Notes: generated by a model not told the origin, from the letters alone. DNA of 64,000 bases from Hymenopus coronatus (GCA_030762935.1 CM060900.1:395435132-395499131), one strand, 5' to 3'; counted from the first letter of the stretch, positions 47,601-58,639 are shown. Translations and numbers: made by a program.

Positions 47601-47880
47601 AAACCTGAAAGGTGGGATGCAGCAGTAACCTCCTGTTGATAATGTGTGGGAGGGCGTATGGGTGGACCAATACTGGATTGCCGATCAGAGGCACTAAGGA
47701 ATGAAGCGCTTCTATGTTGTTTTTATCTCATAGAACGTCAGAATCTTCAAGCTGGAATACACTAAACCTAAGTCCTATATCCAGAAATGCAACAAGATGT
47801 TTCCTAATCCAAATCCATTCTCTTAATTATTTGTAAGGATTTGTCACTTGTAATCGATTAATGTGCACTCTGTCTGTCTG
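44691..47880. other. Interval with no recognised gene
   Basis: ORFs of up to 105 codons (46482-46793 plus, 47209-46892 minus) have no motif. The first few hundred bases could include the decayed 3' end of the Penelope-like element, but I find no second hammerhead-like core there. Confidence 0.3.
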
Positions 47881-47905
47881 TCTATCTGGCTCTCTCTCAC
47901 TATAT

Positions 47906-48144
47906 ATAATATTATATAATGTAATATAATATAATATAATATAATGTAATGTAATGTAATGTAATGTAGTGTAGTGTAGTGTAGTGTAGTGTAGTGTAGT
48001 GTAGTGTAGTGTTGTGTAGTGTAGTGTAGTGTAGTGTAGTGTAGTGTAGTGTAGTGTAGTGCAGTGCAGTGCAGTGCAGTGCAGTACAGTACAGTGCAGT
48101 ACAGTACAGTACAATACAATACAATACAATATAATATAATATCA
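47906..48144. repeat. Pentanucleotide array with block-wise changing units
   Basis: About 43 in-phase 5-bp units from 47926 to 48140: ATAAT x4, GTAAT x4 (47946-47965), GTAGT x19 with one GTTGT at 48011-48015 (47966-48060), GCAGT x5 (48061-48085), mixed ACAGT/GCAGT x5 (48086-48110), ACAAT x4 (48111-48130), ATAAT x2 (48131-48140), with ragged ATAAT-like edges. The open Tyr/Thr/Leu/His frames across it are by-products of the repeat. Confidence 0.96.
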
Positions 48145-48779
48145 CATAACATAATACTTATTTCATTGAAAACAAAACTAAGAGTACACTTTTTACAGGT
48201 TGTTTTAGAATATTTAGATTAGGGTTTAAACAATGAAGTTTGTGAAAGATGAAATATGTGACGTAGAAATTTACACAAATTCCTCAGCATTCCTTAGCAT
48301 ATATATTTTAAATCTCAAACAAAGATAAAGTGTAAGGCCTTACTTCTGTCAGTGTTGCAAAGAAGTAATCATCATTCTTTGAGTAAAATCTTAAGAAGAA
48401 AAATATTACGAAAAAAAATGAAACAATATTTAGTTGTCATCTCTCAGTTCATTTCCATTAAGGTAAGTGATTATGATAAATATGCATATATGTGAAAACA
48501 ATAGATGTATTTCATCAAAAGGAGAAACACTGCTAACCTTGGGAACGCGCAAATCTTTTCTACTATTAAGCTGTGTTGACTTCTGATTTTACGGGCGGCA
48601 TTATGCGAAGAACTTACAACCACTTTTTAAATATTGCTTGTTGCCGGGTTTCAACGCAAGGAGAATATTCGTGCAGATGGAATTTTTAATAATAGAAGGT
48701 AAAGAATTGACAAAAGTGGGGGACACATAGCACCGCCACCTATGAAGATCTATGATGCACTATCACCCCCACCCCAGGA
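48145..48779. other. AT-rich spacer
   Basis: No gene or repeat family recognised. Confidence 0.3.
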
Positions 48780-49222
48780 GTAAGGGTTCAAGTGAGAGAA
48801 CCACAGTCCGAGTACGGACAGGCCACAGTCCTTATCTGTTTGGCTGATAGTTCATCTCAGCGCCAGGAGCATTTCGCTGCCGCCATACCCACGAATTCCG
48901 GGTGCCGTCAAGACAACCTTCCCACGAGGACAGCAACCACAATGCCGAGTATAGGATTCAGAAAGCGTATGCATCCGCGCGGCACCTGCCAGCACTGCCA
49001 CGAACCACGAACCAAGAGACAAACAACATGAAAGAGAATAAGGAAATAAGATAAAGGGGAACGATAAAAAGGAAGTCGTGGAGAATAAGCACTCTAGCAT
49101 CTACTTAAGCGACAAATGCAAACCAAGAGAACCTGAAAATCGCAGTACGCGGTCGACGGGGACCGAAGCCGAAACCTCCCGAATGCGAATCGCACACGTT
49201 ACCGTGGCACCACCTCGCTCGA
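48780..49222 (-). mobile_element. Probable tRNA-headed SINE family E copy 1
   Basis: On the minus strand the right edge reads gagcgaggtggtgccacggtaa (A-box type), then gcgattcgcattcgggaggttt. The latter is shared almost exactly with 55030-55050 (agattcgcatttgggaggttt). The GC-rich body resembles the second copy only weakly, so the 3' boundary is a guess. Confidence 0.5.
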
Positions 49223-49614
49223 TATAACATTGGTAATTACTAAAGGTTTATGCATAACCATAGTGAACTCTTCCAAATTATATAAGTAAAGAGGCCGAAA
49301 TTAAGGACAGAAATGAACCCTTTAATTTAGGTAAAGTTTTTTGGAACTCTCGAAACCATTCGTGGTGAGGGCGAATCCATAAGGTGTTTTACATGTGATT
49401 TTGAATTGCAATTTCTTAATCGGAGACTGATAAGAGGAAATATGTTAAAGACGTAATATATGACAACACACCTGAATAACAATAAAAAAATATTGGATTC
49501 TATGGTAGAAGCAGCTTTCATGAAATATGGCATGTTCCCATCAGAGATTTGTCATTCTTCTTCAAGCTCCCTGCAAAGAATAAACGCTTGGCTTTTCGAA
49601 TTCTGATGGCATAT
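49223..49614. other. Spacer, nothing recognised
   Basis: AT-rich, no landmarks. Confidence 0.3.
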
Positions 49615-49803
49615 AACGCCCGCTTTTACTACTAAGCTATGACACTGATTATACATGAAATGAAGATGGAACACTGATGGAATGCGATAGCGGGGAAACC
49701 GGAGACTCCGGAGTAAACCTGCCCCTGTGACGCTTTGTCAACCACAAAGTCTACATGCGGTCGCTTGGGATCGAACCTGGGCCACCTAAGTGAGAGGTGC
49801 GGT
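49615..49803 (-). mobile_element. SINE family B copy 7
   Basis: ataacgcccgcttttactactaagc, gacactgattatacatgaaatgaagatggaacactgatggaatgcgatagcggggaaaccggag, cgctttgtcaaccacaaagtctacatgcggtcgcttgggatcgaacctggg (B box), gtgagaggtgcggtcc. It abuts the 271-bp tandem duplication. Confidence 0.85.
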
Positions 49804-49815
49804 CCTTGGCTTTTC

Positions 49816-50357
49816 ATGCAGATCTAAATCTCAGTTTTTATCATCAGCATCCTCGTGCGCTCAGAATTTTAAATGTCTTTATATCTAAACTACACTTAAT
49901 GAAAAACTTTGCAATAGATTGCTAAACGTTTCATTTAGAAAAGAGAAAGAGAGAGAGAAAAGCATTAAAGAAATACAGATTTTTACAACTGAGCATGAAT
50001 TAATCTGAAAAATGGGCGCCACAAGATTTAGTTACACCAAGGTGTGGAGAAAAAGTATGAAGAATTTGACATCCCTCTTTAGTATGATGCAGATCTAAAT
50101 CTCAGTTTTTATCATCAGCATCCTCGTGCGCTCAGAATTTTAAATGTCTTTATATCTAAACTACACTTAATGAAAAACTTTGCAATAGATTGCTAAACGT
50201 TTCATTTAGAAAAGAGAAAGAGAGAGAGAAAAGCATTAAAGAAATACAGATTTTTACAACTGAGCATGAATTAATCTGAAAAATGGGCGCCACAAGATTT
50301 AGTTACACCAAGGTGTGGAGAAAAAGTATGAAGAATTTGACATCCCTCTTTAGTATG
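49816..50357 (+). repeat. 271-bp tandem duplication, two copies that read as identical
   Basis: Unit 1 is 49816-50086 and unit 2 is 50087-50357, with a 271-bp shift. I compared the two units block by block and found no difference. Landmarks: gcagatctaaatctcagtttttatcatcagc, gagaaagagagagagaaaagc, gggcgccacaagatttagttacacc, catccctctttagtatgat. No coding signal. Either very recent or an assembly duplication. Confidence 0.95.
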
Positions 50358-50806
50358 ATTCTGCAGTCGGTGTGCATATAGACTAAGGTTTTGATGATTT
50401 TAAAGCCAAATCAAAACATAATTTGTAACTACGTCAACGAAAATTTTAGTTTCCGAGCACAAGGACATGGTAAGTGGTAAGATATATTTTAATTAGAATA
50501 TTTAGGTTGATATCCATATTCGTAAGAATTCACATGATCAGGGTGTGTTGAGGTAAACTATTTCGGGGACTCTTTCCGAAATCAGAACAAACAAAATAAT
50601 TCAAAAGAACATGGGCCTAAAAATCATTTAGAATACAAAGTTAAAGGTTACAGAAACTACCCGAAGTGCCTTTCTCCTGTTCAGTGTACATCCCAACCCT
50701 GCGTTCTGTGCTCTCACTATCCTGTTAAACATTCGTGGAGAGTTTCATATTGGGTAAAATCTAATGTGAATACGCTCTCTTAGAGCAGGAATTTCCAACT
50801 GAAAAA
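50358..50806. other. Spacer, nothing recognised
   Basis: AT-rich, no landmarks. Confidence 0.3.
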
Positions 50807-50810
50807 TTGT

Positions 50811-51149
50811 ATGACGTCAGAGCTTGGTTTCCCCTGCAGAGAAGCCTTACGGAGCCAGCGCAAGAATCAAGGTCAGAACTACGCCGGTGTTTGTTATGTT
50901 TTACACGCGGATGGCAATGTATTGATTGTCATTGCTCCAACGAGTTTGTGTACCTCAAAGACCTCTATTCCAACAAATGTTCTTCCTATTTGGGTAGAGT
51001 CGTTCATTGTTGAGCATACTGTAACAGTAGCAAGATGTTTATTGTGTAGCAAAGAAATGCACTACGTCAAGAAATTTAATTTGCATTACTCGTGCCATGC
51101 TGCAGAATACGATAAATACCGGGAGAAGAACGTCCTAACATATTCATGA
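50811..51149 (+). pseudogene. ORF with hAT-type (GTF2IRD2/FAM200-like) zinc-finger fragment
   Basis: A 112-codon frame whose C-terminal part reads WVESFIVEHTVTVARCLLC then SKEMHYVKKFNLHYSCHAAE then YDKYREK. From memory, the spacing W-x2-SF-FVE...A-CLLC...KKFNL--HY-THH...YDKY matches the zinc finger at the start of hAT-derived GTF2IRD2-like and FAM200/ZBED-type proteins. The first Cys pair (CLLC) and the following His are present, but the RRHY context is altered. The frame closes at 51149 without the expected transposase and dimerisation regions. It could be an exon of a domesticated gene, but transposon debris is more likely. The N-terminal ~65 residues are unrecognised. Confidence 0.5.
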
Positions 51150-51399
51150 AGCTTAAATATTACATCATGCTGAAATAGAAGGATTTGCAAGGATTATAGG
51201 ATATTTATAACATATTTCTGTACATAGAAAATGCTTATCAGATATGTCGTACGCGATACATTTCAGAATAATTTTATTATTCGTGGGTTTACACACACGG
51301 TCGATATGTAGTAATTACAGAAGCACTTAGCCCAATCCCAATACCCTATGGTTATCAAATACCTGAAAATGAATCCTTATGTTACTTGATTATAATTTA
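51150..51399. other. Spacer, nothing recognised
   Basis: AT-rich DNA between the zinc-finger fragment and the DUF4817-type pseudogene. Confidence 0.3.
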
Positions 51400-52320
51400 T
51401 CTATGGTGCTAACGCCACTACTCCGAGAAGACCAAGCGGTATATTTGCTCCGTATTTTCAGGCAGCCTCCTTCAGAGCAGAGACATGCTCTGAGTTACGT
51501 CACAGAGCATTCACTTGGAAACGTCTGTGTTGGAGTGGCAATAGTCATTACAGGAGTCGCATAAACCAGAGACAAATGTCCCCAGAAGAAGAAATTCATC
51601 AGATTCAATTCAGAAGATCCATGCAACGAATACCTTTTTGACCAATCCAGAGGCACATCAGTGAAAACTGTTTTCTGAGAAATGTAGAGAAGTCTCTGCA
51701 TACAAGCGTGGAAGAAGTAGATAGGGAGTATTAAAATAATCGTGAATAGCCCATCCCAAGTCTTTAAGCAGAATTTCTTTTGAAGTTTGTCCTGATGTAC
51801 TTCTGTGGATTTTCATACGCCCAGTTATGAATATTATGAAAATCTGAAATATCGTTGCGAATAATACCAGCCTCATCAGTGAACAAGGTGCATTATAATA
51901 AATCCAAGAACATATCTCAATTCTATGATACAGGGTGGCAGCAAGATTTTTTTTTGATTTTTTTTTACTCAAAGTGCGCAATATTTTGTCCTTATACAAG
52001 CTATACGGATACAGCGGATTTTCGCGCTAAATTATTATCCTTCCTCAGTGCAAAGAATCTTGTGTTATCTGGTGGATTTACATTCGCATCATGAACTCGT
52101 TCTTTCTGGTCAATGCTTCGTACCTCTCTTGGAGTTACATCCCAAACACTTCTCAAATGAGCCACACTCTCAAGCATTGAATTCGAGAGAATGTTTGTGA
52201 ACCTATCGAGGTAATTTTCTGTATAAAACTCATGTGTTGTGATTATTCCCATCTGCAAGGCCATACATGTGCTGTATACTGGTGTGCTCACTCACAGAAT
52301 ATATTTTCTTCTGCATTCCC
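51400..52320 (-). pseudogene. DUF4817/Tc-mariner-type transposase pseudogene
   Basis: Read from 52291 downward. The N-terminal DUF4817-like helix-turn-helix is VYSTCMALQMGIITTHEFYT then ENYLDRFTNILSNSMLESVA (usual form: YG-ADGN...A-RLY-ERYP-R--P...F). After a frameshift, the DDE region begins (51905-51700): LFTDEAG-like remnants, then FQIFIIFITGRMKIHRST, LGWAIHDYFNTPYLLLPRLY and HFSENSFH (usual form: N-HN-H-WA-ENPH...WAGI-GDYLIGPY-LP-RL-G--Y--FL). Further down, LNLMNFFFWGHLSLVYATPV (51610-51545) corresponds to DL-PLDFFLWGHLKSLVY-TPV. The WF-QHDGAPAH segment is lost and several frame changes are present. The order of blocks makes the family call strong even though it is dead. Confidence 0.82.
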
Positions 52321-52965
52321 TGATCTGCAACAAACAACAAAACAAAATCAAATCAGCCAGAGGTGAACAACTTATTTCAATTCATTATTAATTCTTTTGT
52401 TTACAAGAGCAATAAAATGATAAAATAATCAGCAAACAACGTTTTTATTTAGGTGATTAATGTCGGTGTCAACAAAGGGGTAACTCGCTTAATAACTCTC
52501 TAACAAACGATTTTAAGATCTATTTTCATTTGAACCTTTTAGCTGTTCTTATGTTGTGAGGGGCGTTCCGGAAATATGTCTCACCAACGCAAATACACCT
52601 TGTATAAAATTTGGCTGACCACGCTTCTATAGGAATTCATGTAGTTAGGACGCAATTTGCCAAACGGCAAATAGAGAATTCTTGTTGACTTGAAGCATCG
52701 TCTGTGATGCACATTCTCCAGGCTAGAGTGTATCATGATTTTCTCTGAAAAAAGAAAACTGTTACACAATATTAAGTAGAAATGTAATCTTGGGATTCCT
52801 TGTGATCATGAATGGTAAATACAAAACTTCCCTTTTTTTAAACAAGTTGAGCTTTGGACTAGTAAATCTATTAAAGATTTTCTCTAATGTTAGGGTAATA
52901 TATTTGACCGCAGAACATCTAAATACAGGTACAACACAAGTGTAAATAGGCATATTACTCTAATT
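52321..52965. other. AT-rich spacer
   Basis: Two ~62-codon ORFs without motif. No repeats recognised. Confidence 0.3.
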
Positions 52966-52976
52966 AACTGAGAACA

Positions 52977-53218
52977 GCCCGCCTGGGTAGTGTGGTGACA
53001 GAGTGTCTGCCTCACATTGAAGAGGTCGTGAGTTCGAATCTCGCTTAGGGTGAGTTACCCTGTAAGGTTATTTTTCGGGGTTTTCTCTTATCCTGAGAAG
53101 CGAATGTCGAGTAACTTTAAGCTCCATGGATCCCGAGATCATTTGAGCATCATTTCATCAATTTCATTCATCGTGTGATATGACCAACCGGGTTAAAGGA
53201 CGTCAAGTTACATAAAAA
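52977..53218 (+). mobile_element. SINE family C copy 2, full length with target-site duplication
   Basis: The tRNA-like head is gcccgcctgggtagtgtggtgacagagtgtctgcctcac (A box) followed by gtcgtgagttcgaatctcgc (B box). The body is gggtgagttaccctgtaaggtta, cggggttttctcttatcctgagaagcgaatgtcgagtaacttta, cgagatcatttgagcatcatttcatc and gggttaaaggacgtcaagttacat, with an A7 tail. Flanks are aactgagaaca (52966-52976) and aactgagcgca (53219-53229), an 11-bp duplication with two mismatches. Confidence 0.87.
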
Positions 53219-53258
53219 AACTGAGCGCAGAAATTATATTATATTTCAGGTTGAGCAA

Positions 53259-53935
53259 TACGAGAGCCATCCAGAAAGTAACGAACAATTGAGCATAACT
53301 AAATATCAACAAAATATATCTACAAAAAAATTTACTTACAAGGTTACAGGATCATACTCAACTTCTCAACATAATTTTCATTCTGTCAAGACATTTACTT
53401 TTATGTGGTACTAGTTTTTCAATGCCGATGTTATCCTTTTCTACCGCCAAAAAACTATTCATTTTTTGAATGCGCAAAATGTTCCGCCAACCGAATTGTA
53501 TAAGCAAATAACGCAAGTGTATGGCGAAAATGAACGAATCTTCAGAGAGGAAACGGCATATAATTTGCAAATAAGGAGAAAGCCCGGAGTGAAAGTTGAT
53601 AAACTATTATGGAAGAGTTGAAGGCAAAAATTTAAAACGGAAATAATAAAAAACGAGTGTTTGACTTTGGATACTATGTAAAACTTTTTGGTGAATAGGT
53701 TTCCCAACCGATGAATACCTCAAAGTGACATTGACGTCCCTGTCCAGAACTTTAGCTGTGGAAAAGTATAAAATCTGCGTTATAAATCCGGTACAACGTG
53801 ACAACAATAGCAATGGCGATTAGGTTGAAAAATACAGTAAGGAACTGTAGCTTGGTATATATATTCTTGTGTTGATGTCTTTCGTTATTATTTGGTTATG
53901 CAAAATCTCTCGTTACTTCCTGGACTTCAATGCCG
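53259..53935 (-). mobile_element. mariner-type element remnant with both ends
   Basis: The left end carries tccagaaagtaacga (53270-53284) and the right end its inverted counterpart tcgttacttcctgga (53910-53924), with one mismatch over 15 bp. Between them the minus strand keeps only the mariner C-terminus: VEKDNIGIEKLVPHKSKCLD then RMKIML (about 53443-53367), matching the family's usual F...GI-KLV-RYDKC---G-YVEK. The rest of the transposase is deleted or unreadable, so this is a shortened, non-autonomous copy. Confidence 0.7.
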
Positions 53936-54593
53936 CTCCCATCTGTTTCAGAAAACTCTGCATTCAGAATGGTAATCTTGATATACTCCTTACAGTGTAA
54001 GAATCTAAACCATAGTTTATATTAACTTTAATACAATCCTATTCCATGTAATCTTTTTGTGATAGACCATATATATTTTGGGCTGTCCTTATAGCGTGGA
54101 ACCATGCCCTTCTGTCATTGGGCAGTTCTCTTCATTTTGATAAGCGCCCCTAAAATATTTGCAGAGATTTTCATGCTCCCTATTACCCATTGTGTTTACT
54201 GTCTCATCATGCATTATATTTATCTCTCTTTTCTCTGTGTTGTTTTCTGTCTAAGTTTTTGTTCACTTTGCACTTTTTATTTCTTCCTAGAGTCATACTT
54301 TAATATTTCTTCCACTTTCCCTTCCGTGTTTTTCACTTTTCTTGCATCTTATCACGTTTCACTTATATTTCCTGTCTTTTACCTTTATTAAATTCAGTTA
54401 TATATCACTGCGTGTAAATGCAACCAGAGTTGATAGTCTTGCACGAATCTTTTGCAAAAAGGTACGTTCTTCTGCAGCTATCTTTCCTGAAAGCTTTTCT
54501 TTTCTTGTGTCTATACATTAATCTTTGCATTAATGTACAGGAAGAGAAGTAAACTCATAAATCAGTATATTTGTGTTTCTCTGACAGTTAATC
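53936..54593. other. AT-rich spacer
   Basis: A 95-codon ORF (54104-54391) is Phe/Ser/Leu-rich and hydrophobic throughout because of a pyrimidine-rich stretch; probably fortuitous. Confidence 0.35.
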
Positions 54594-54890
54594 GCCCTCT
54601 GTGGTGTACACGTTACCATGCTAGCCTCTTGTACTCAAGGCAGCGGATTCAAACCCGGCGGATGGTGATGGATTTTTTCGGACGTATTTGATCCTTAGCA
54701 TGGCCTCATTCGGAAGGGAAGTAAAGCCGTTTGTCCCGTGTTGTAGATTTGCGGCACGCAAAAAAACCTCAAGTCTGATAAAGAGGTCACTGAGCACAAT
54801 TAAGAAGTCTTTCATCCCCAACATAGAATTGGACGCTTAGAAAGAGCTGAGAAATTTAAGGAGCGTTCCTAAATAAACCTGAATTTTACT
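54594..54890 (+). mobile_element. SINE family A copy 10, full length
   Basis: Head ctctgtggtgtacacgttaccatgctagc and ggattcaaacccggcgg (B box). Body gatggattttttcgg, ccttagcatggcctcattcggaagggaagtaaagccgtttgtcccgtg, gtagatttgcggcacgcaaa, acctcaagtctgataaagagg, gagcgttcctaaataaa. Confidence 0.87.
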
Positions 54891-55640
54891 TTCTATGGTA
54901 GCAAGGTATGTACAAACACTTTCTTGTTGAACATTTCAGCAGAGATATCTTAGGGTATAGTAGATTTACAGTCCTCAACTCATATAGTGAAGTTTAATAA
55001 CCGATGTCGAGCTCAGCGGTTAATGACAGATTCGCATTTGGGAGGTTTTTGGGGTTGTCCTGGGCTGTCACTGACTTTGTGTTATATGTTGTTTTCCCTG
55101 ATTGACAAGGAGAATAGTGGGGTGGTTCTCCTTCTACCCTGAATTTCCTTTCCCCCATTTCCTATCATTTCGCTTCCCCTCTCATGTTTCTGGTAGACTC
55201 AGGGGCTGTGCTTACATTCGGGGCCTGCTTGCTCATTGGAAAGCTCTTCTTCAACTAGCCAGATGGTGGTCTTCTGTGAGTCACTTCAGGTGGGTCCATT
55301 TCCCCACGCTTCCACCATAGGGAAGTCTTCTCAGAGCACCGGTATGACTGTGTCATAAATTTTGGAATCGTTAGAGGCCTCTGGGCGTCTCTGTCGGCCG
55401 TTCTGCGTGCAGTCTATATGTTCCCCCAGCGATTCCTTCACCTCATTCTTTTCTCCTGGGGATAGTAAGCTTACAAATCTACATTGGGACAGAGTGCAAG
55501 ATGTTCACCCAGTTACCTGGTACTGTAATATAATAAATAGTAGTTCAAACCTCGTCATCCCAAAGTTATTTTCATCTCAATCTTCCTTCTGTTTGAATCC
55601 TTTGTCGTCTATGCCCTGGAGTTTAAGCTAAACACTAGCA
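54891..55640 (+). mobile_element. Possible SINE family E copy 2 and associated GC-richer body
   Basis: The head is at about 55003-55060: gatgtcgagctcagcggttaatg, then agattcgcatttgggaggttttt, shared with the minus-strand copy near 49.2 kb. It continues into a GC-richer body up to about 55620 whose similarity to copy 1 is weak. The 5' part (54891-55000) is plain spacer. ORFs of 72 and 89 codons here show no motif. Confidence 0.42.
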
Positions 55641-55964
55641 CATGTTACGTTGTATTTATTAATGCAGTGTGTAGCATACTATCCAAACGCAAGTAAGAAA
55701 TGGATATAAATATTGTGTAATTATTTCTCAGTAACTTAAAATATTAAGTCTATATAACCCATTTCTAACGTTAATTGAATAATATATGCCAAAATATTCA
55801 ATTCTAAGGCTTACGATGTAAAGAAAATATGTAAAACTTAAGCAACTACATAAGAGTCGATCTCACTTCATCATGCTGAACGAGTGGTAAGAATACCATT
55901 CAATTATTTTATACCTTGGCATCAAACGACCTTTGAGTGTTTCTAATCTAGTTTTGGGGTTGGT
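55641..55964. other. AT-rich spacer
   Basis: No landmarks. Confidence 0.3.
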
Positions 55965-56258
55965 AAACACTTAGTAGCACCTAGTAGTTCCCTGGCGTAT
56001 GCTACCTGCCTAATACAAGAAGGGTCACGGGTTTGATTCCTGTTTGTGGGTGCTAAGTTGCTGGAAGTATGAATAAGAGTAATGATGTGTGTTTTGTGTG
56101 ATGTAATGTAGTGTACAAAAAACCCAAAGAACGATCTGAAATACCATGAAGTTATTAACGAGTTAACACTTTTGTCGATAGATAATGTATTCCAAGGTAA
56201 AATACCGCCGATATGACCAGTGTAGTTAAAGGTGAGGTATAATTGGAAGAATAAATTC
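55965..56258 (+). mobile_element. SINE family D copy 2
   Basis: The head region tagttccctggcgtatgctacctgcc is followed by the B box cacgggtttgattcctg (about 56026-56042). Then come gctggaagtatgaataagagtaatgatgtgtg and the shared 3' end ccgccgatatgaccagtgtagttaaaggtgaggtataattggaagaataaa. Confidence 0.78.
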
Positions 56259-56573
56259 CAGTGCAATTGTTTACTAAACCTGCTGTTTATATAAATTAAG
56301 ATGAATTATTGTTATTTTCTATTAACCGTGACTCTACTGGGATATCACTATTGTGAATGCTGTAATTTAGTTATCCATACACAAAGTAGCTGCAATATTG
56401 CATCAAAGGTATGCATCGTATTTGATGCAGAAATAGAGTATTTAATATCTTCTTGTTTATTTGAATGTGTTCCAGCATTTTAATAACGAGCGTGACTCTT
56501 TATTGCAAAATCTCTATTATGGTAAGTTACTGACTCTTACAGGTGGCTAAAATGCAATTTTTTATTTTCTAGT
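56259..56573. other. AT-rich spacer with a hydrophobic 60-codon ORF
   Basis: The ORF at 56301-56483 starts with a hydrophobic, Cys-containing N-terminus that could mimic a signal peptide. It is too short and isolated to call. Confidence 0.3.
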
Positions 56574-56768
56574 GTTTAACGCCCGCTTTTACTAATATGG
56601 CACCGCAGGAAATGACACTGATGATACATGGAATGCGATGGGGGGGGGACCAACAAACCAGCAGAAAATCCGCTCCTGAGCCGCTTCGTCCACCACAAAT
56701 CCCACATACGGTCGCCTGGCTCGAACCTTGGGAGATACGAGTGATCTAAACACTGGGCTACGGCACGA
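56574..56768 (-). mobile_element. SINE family B copy 8, full length
   Basis: ttaacgcccgcttttactaatatggcaccgcaggaaatgacactgatgatacatggaatgcgat, ccgcttcgtccaccacaaatcccacatacggtcgcctggctcgaaccttgg (B box), gagtgatctaaacactgggctacggcacgac (A box). A G10 run interrupts the middle. Confidence 0.87.
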
Positions 56769-57256
56769 CATTTGCAGCTATCCCTTCAAGCATTAAGAGT
56801 TGCAGAACTCAACGCGAATATTTCAAGTTAACCGGCTAGTGGAGAACTGGCTGAACGATCTTCGTTTTGCTCCTCGCAATGAGTACGACCCTTCACTATC
56901 ATCACTAATAAACAAGAACGCTAAACAGAAGACGATCAGTCAGTTCGGCACTTACTGGTTTTAATTGAAGTAACTCCGTTGAGTTATTCAACTCGTTTCA
57001 CGCAAGAAGGGATGTCTGCAGACGTCAAATACGGGTTGGGCCGCCGGGTGTGTTATAGCTTTTAGCCTCTCATTGAGTTTTCGAATATGGTTAGCAAAAT
57101 ACAATATATGGTGTGTGTCAGTTCACTAAATCGGCTTAACTTAGTAGAAGGGAGTATAGTTTTGGGACAGACCTCAACCTCATGTAACTTAGATAAATAA
57201 AGCAGCGAGTGTGGGACCTGAAGAATTTGAAACCTAAATGAATTTCTTTGTATAGT
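56769..57256. other. Spacer, nothing recognised
   Basis: Mixed composition, no landmark. Confidence 0.3.
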
Positions 57257-57435
57257 GTTTAAATTCCGACTTTACTACATATGGCACCGCAGGCAATGAC
57301 ACTTAAGAAGCATGGATTGAAGATGCAGCACCGGTAGAATGCTATGGCGAGGGAAACCGGAGACCCCTGTGCCACTTTGTCCACCACAAATCCCACATGC
57401 TTGCAATCGAACCCGGGCAGCCCAGGTGTGACTAA
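57257..57435 (-). mobile_element. SINE family B copy 9, partial head
   Basis: gtttaaattccgactttactacatatggcaccgcaggcaatgacac, gaagatgcagcaccggtagaatgctatggcgagggaaaccggag, ccactttgtccaccacaaatcccacatgcttgcaatcgaacccggg (B box). The head beyond this is degraded. Confidence 0.84.
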
Positions 57436-58452
57436 AAGCGTTGTAAAGCTAAACAGACAGACCTCGGGCTTATCTTCGTTTAGTATCTTGCGTAAGCTAA
57501 ATGACTAGGGGAAGTGATTAATATACTTTGGATTAATTAAACCAATCATAATTATAAAAAGGTATTTTGATTCACTGGTACAAGGTAAAACTATTTAATA
57601 AATGAGAAATCTCTTCAAAACAGCATTAAAGTATACTTCTCGCTTTTAATATTTCGGAAAATATGCTGCATTTATTGGAAAAATTGAATGTAACACTTTA
57701 ATAAAGATAACAAAATATTGTGAACATATTTATGTTTAGGAACGCAAACTTTTTGGTGCTTATTATTTTAAGACTGGTTCAGAATCTATTTAATATTTGA
57801 ACATGTATTATTAGATGGCTTTACCGTACCAGTATTTGTGTGCACTGCTAGAGTGAATTTTTTAGCGTTCTGAAGAAAAAAAATATATTATAGAAAAAGC
57901 CTCTCTAGCAAGTACTGTAATCAAGTTTAAACAATGATCGATAGAAAATATCAATAGATTTTTCTTCATATGACCCTGAGCTCAGTTCATCAATGCCAAT
58001 ATCCCTGCAACAGTTACGCTAGTCAATAATGTTTATTTTGCCTGCATCCACTCCAAACTACAACTACCTGCACAGCAACTAGACAGCCGCTTGACGCCGA
58101 TGTCCTAACAGAGCAACAAAGTTAGAAACAAAGCCTACCTTCCCTTTCACCCTCAGCCATTACCTACGTATCTCCGAAAGGATGTCATGTTACACGACCG
58201 TTATATGTCACACGTAATTGAATGTTCCTACCCTATATAGTATACGGAAACCTTCATGCTAATAGTCAAACCTTCGTCACATTTTCTCATAATAAGTTCA
58301 TTAAATTTAAATTCCATGCTTAGAACAGTTTATACTAAGTTATTGTATAGATTACTTCTAACAAATGTTATACGTACACCTACATTCGTCTTTTACTCTA
58401 CTTCATATTCTGTTTTCTGTTACGTCTAGTGTTGAGCGCTGCTGTCATAAAC

Positions 58453-58487
<35 letters not shown>

Positions 58488-58639
58488 GTGCAATATTTAA
58501 TTTTGTCAAAAAACGAGCCTACTGACTATATAAGGCAACTCAGGCGGTGGACAGCTACGAAAACGAAATTAAGTAAAAATGGAAAATAAAACTTTTACAA
58601 ATAACATTAAAAAAAAAGAACTTCAAGGCATTTGTATGT
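57436..58639. other. AT-rich spacer with an (AAT)n microsatellite
   Basis: Nothing recognised except the repeat at 58453-58485. Confidence 0.35.
58453..58485. repeat. (AAT)n microsatellite
   Basis: Eleven near-pure AAT units with no LINE coding sequence recognised upstream. Confidence 0.92.

Noticed and set aside
47827..48152. Three overlapping ~100-codon minus-strand ORFs rich in Tyr-Thr-Thr-Leu-His
   Set aside because: They are translations of the 5-bp repeat in all three frames and carry no coding signal.
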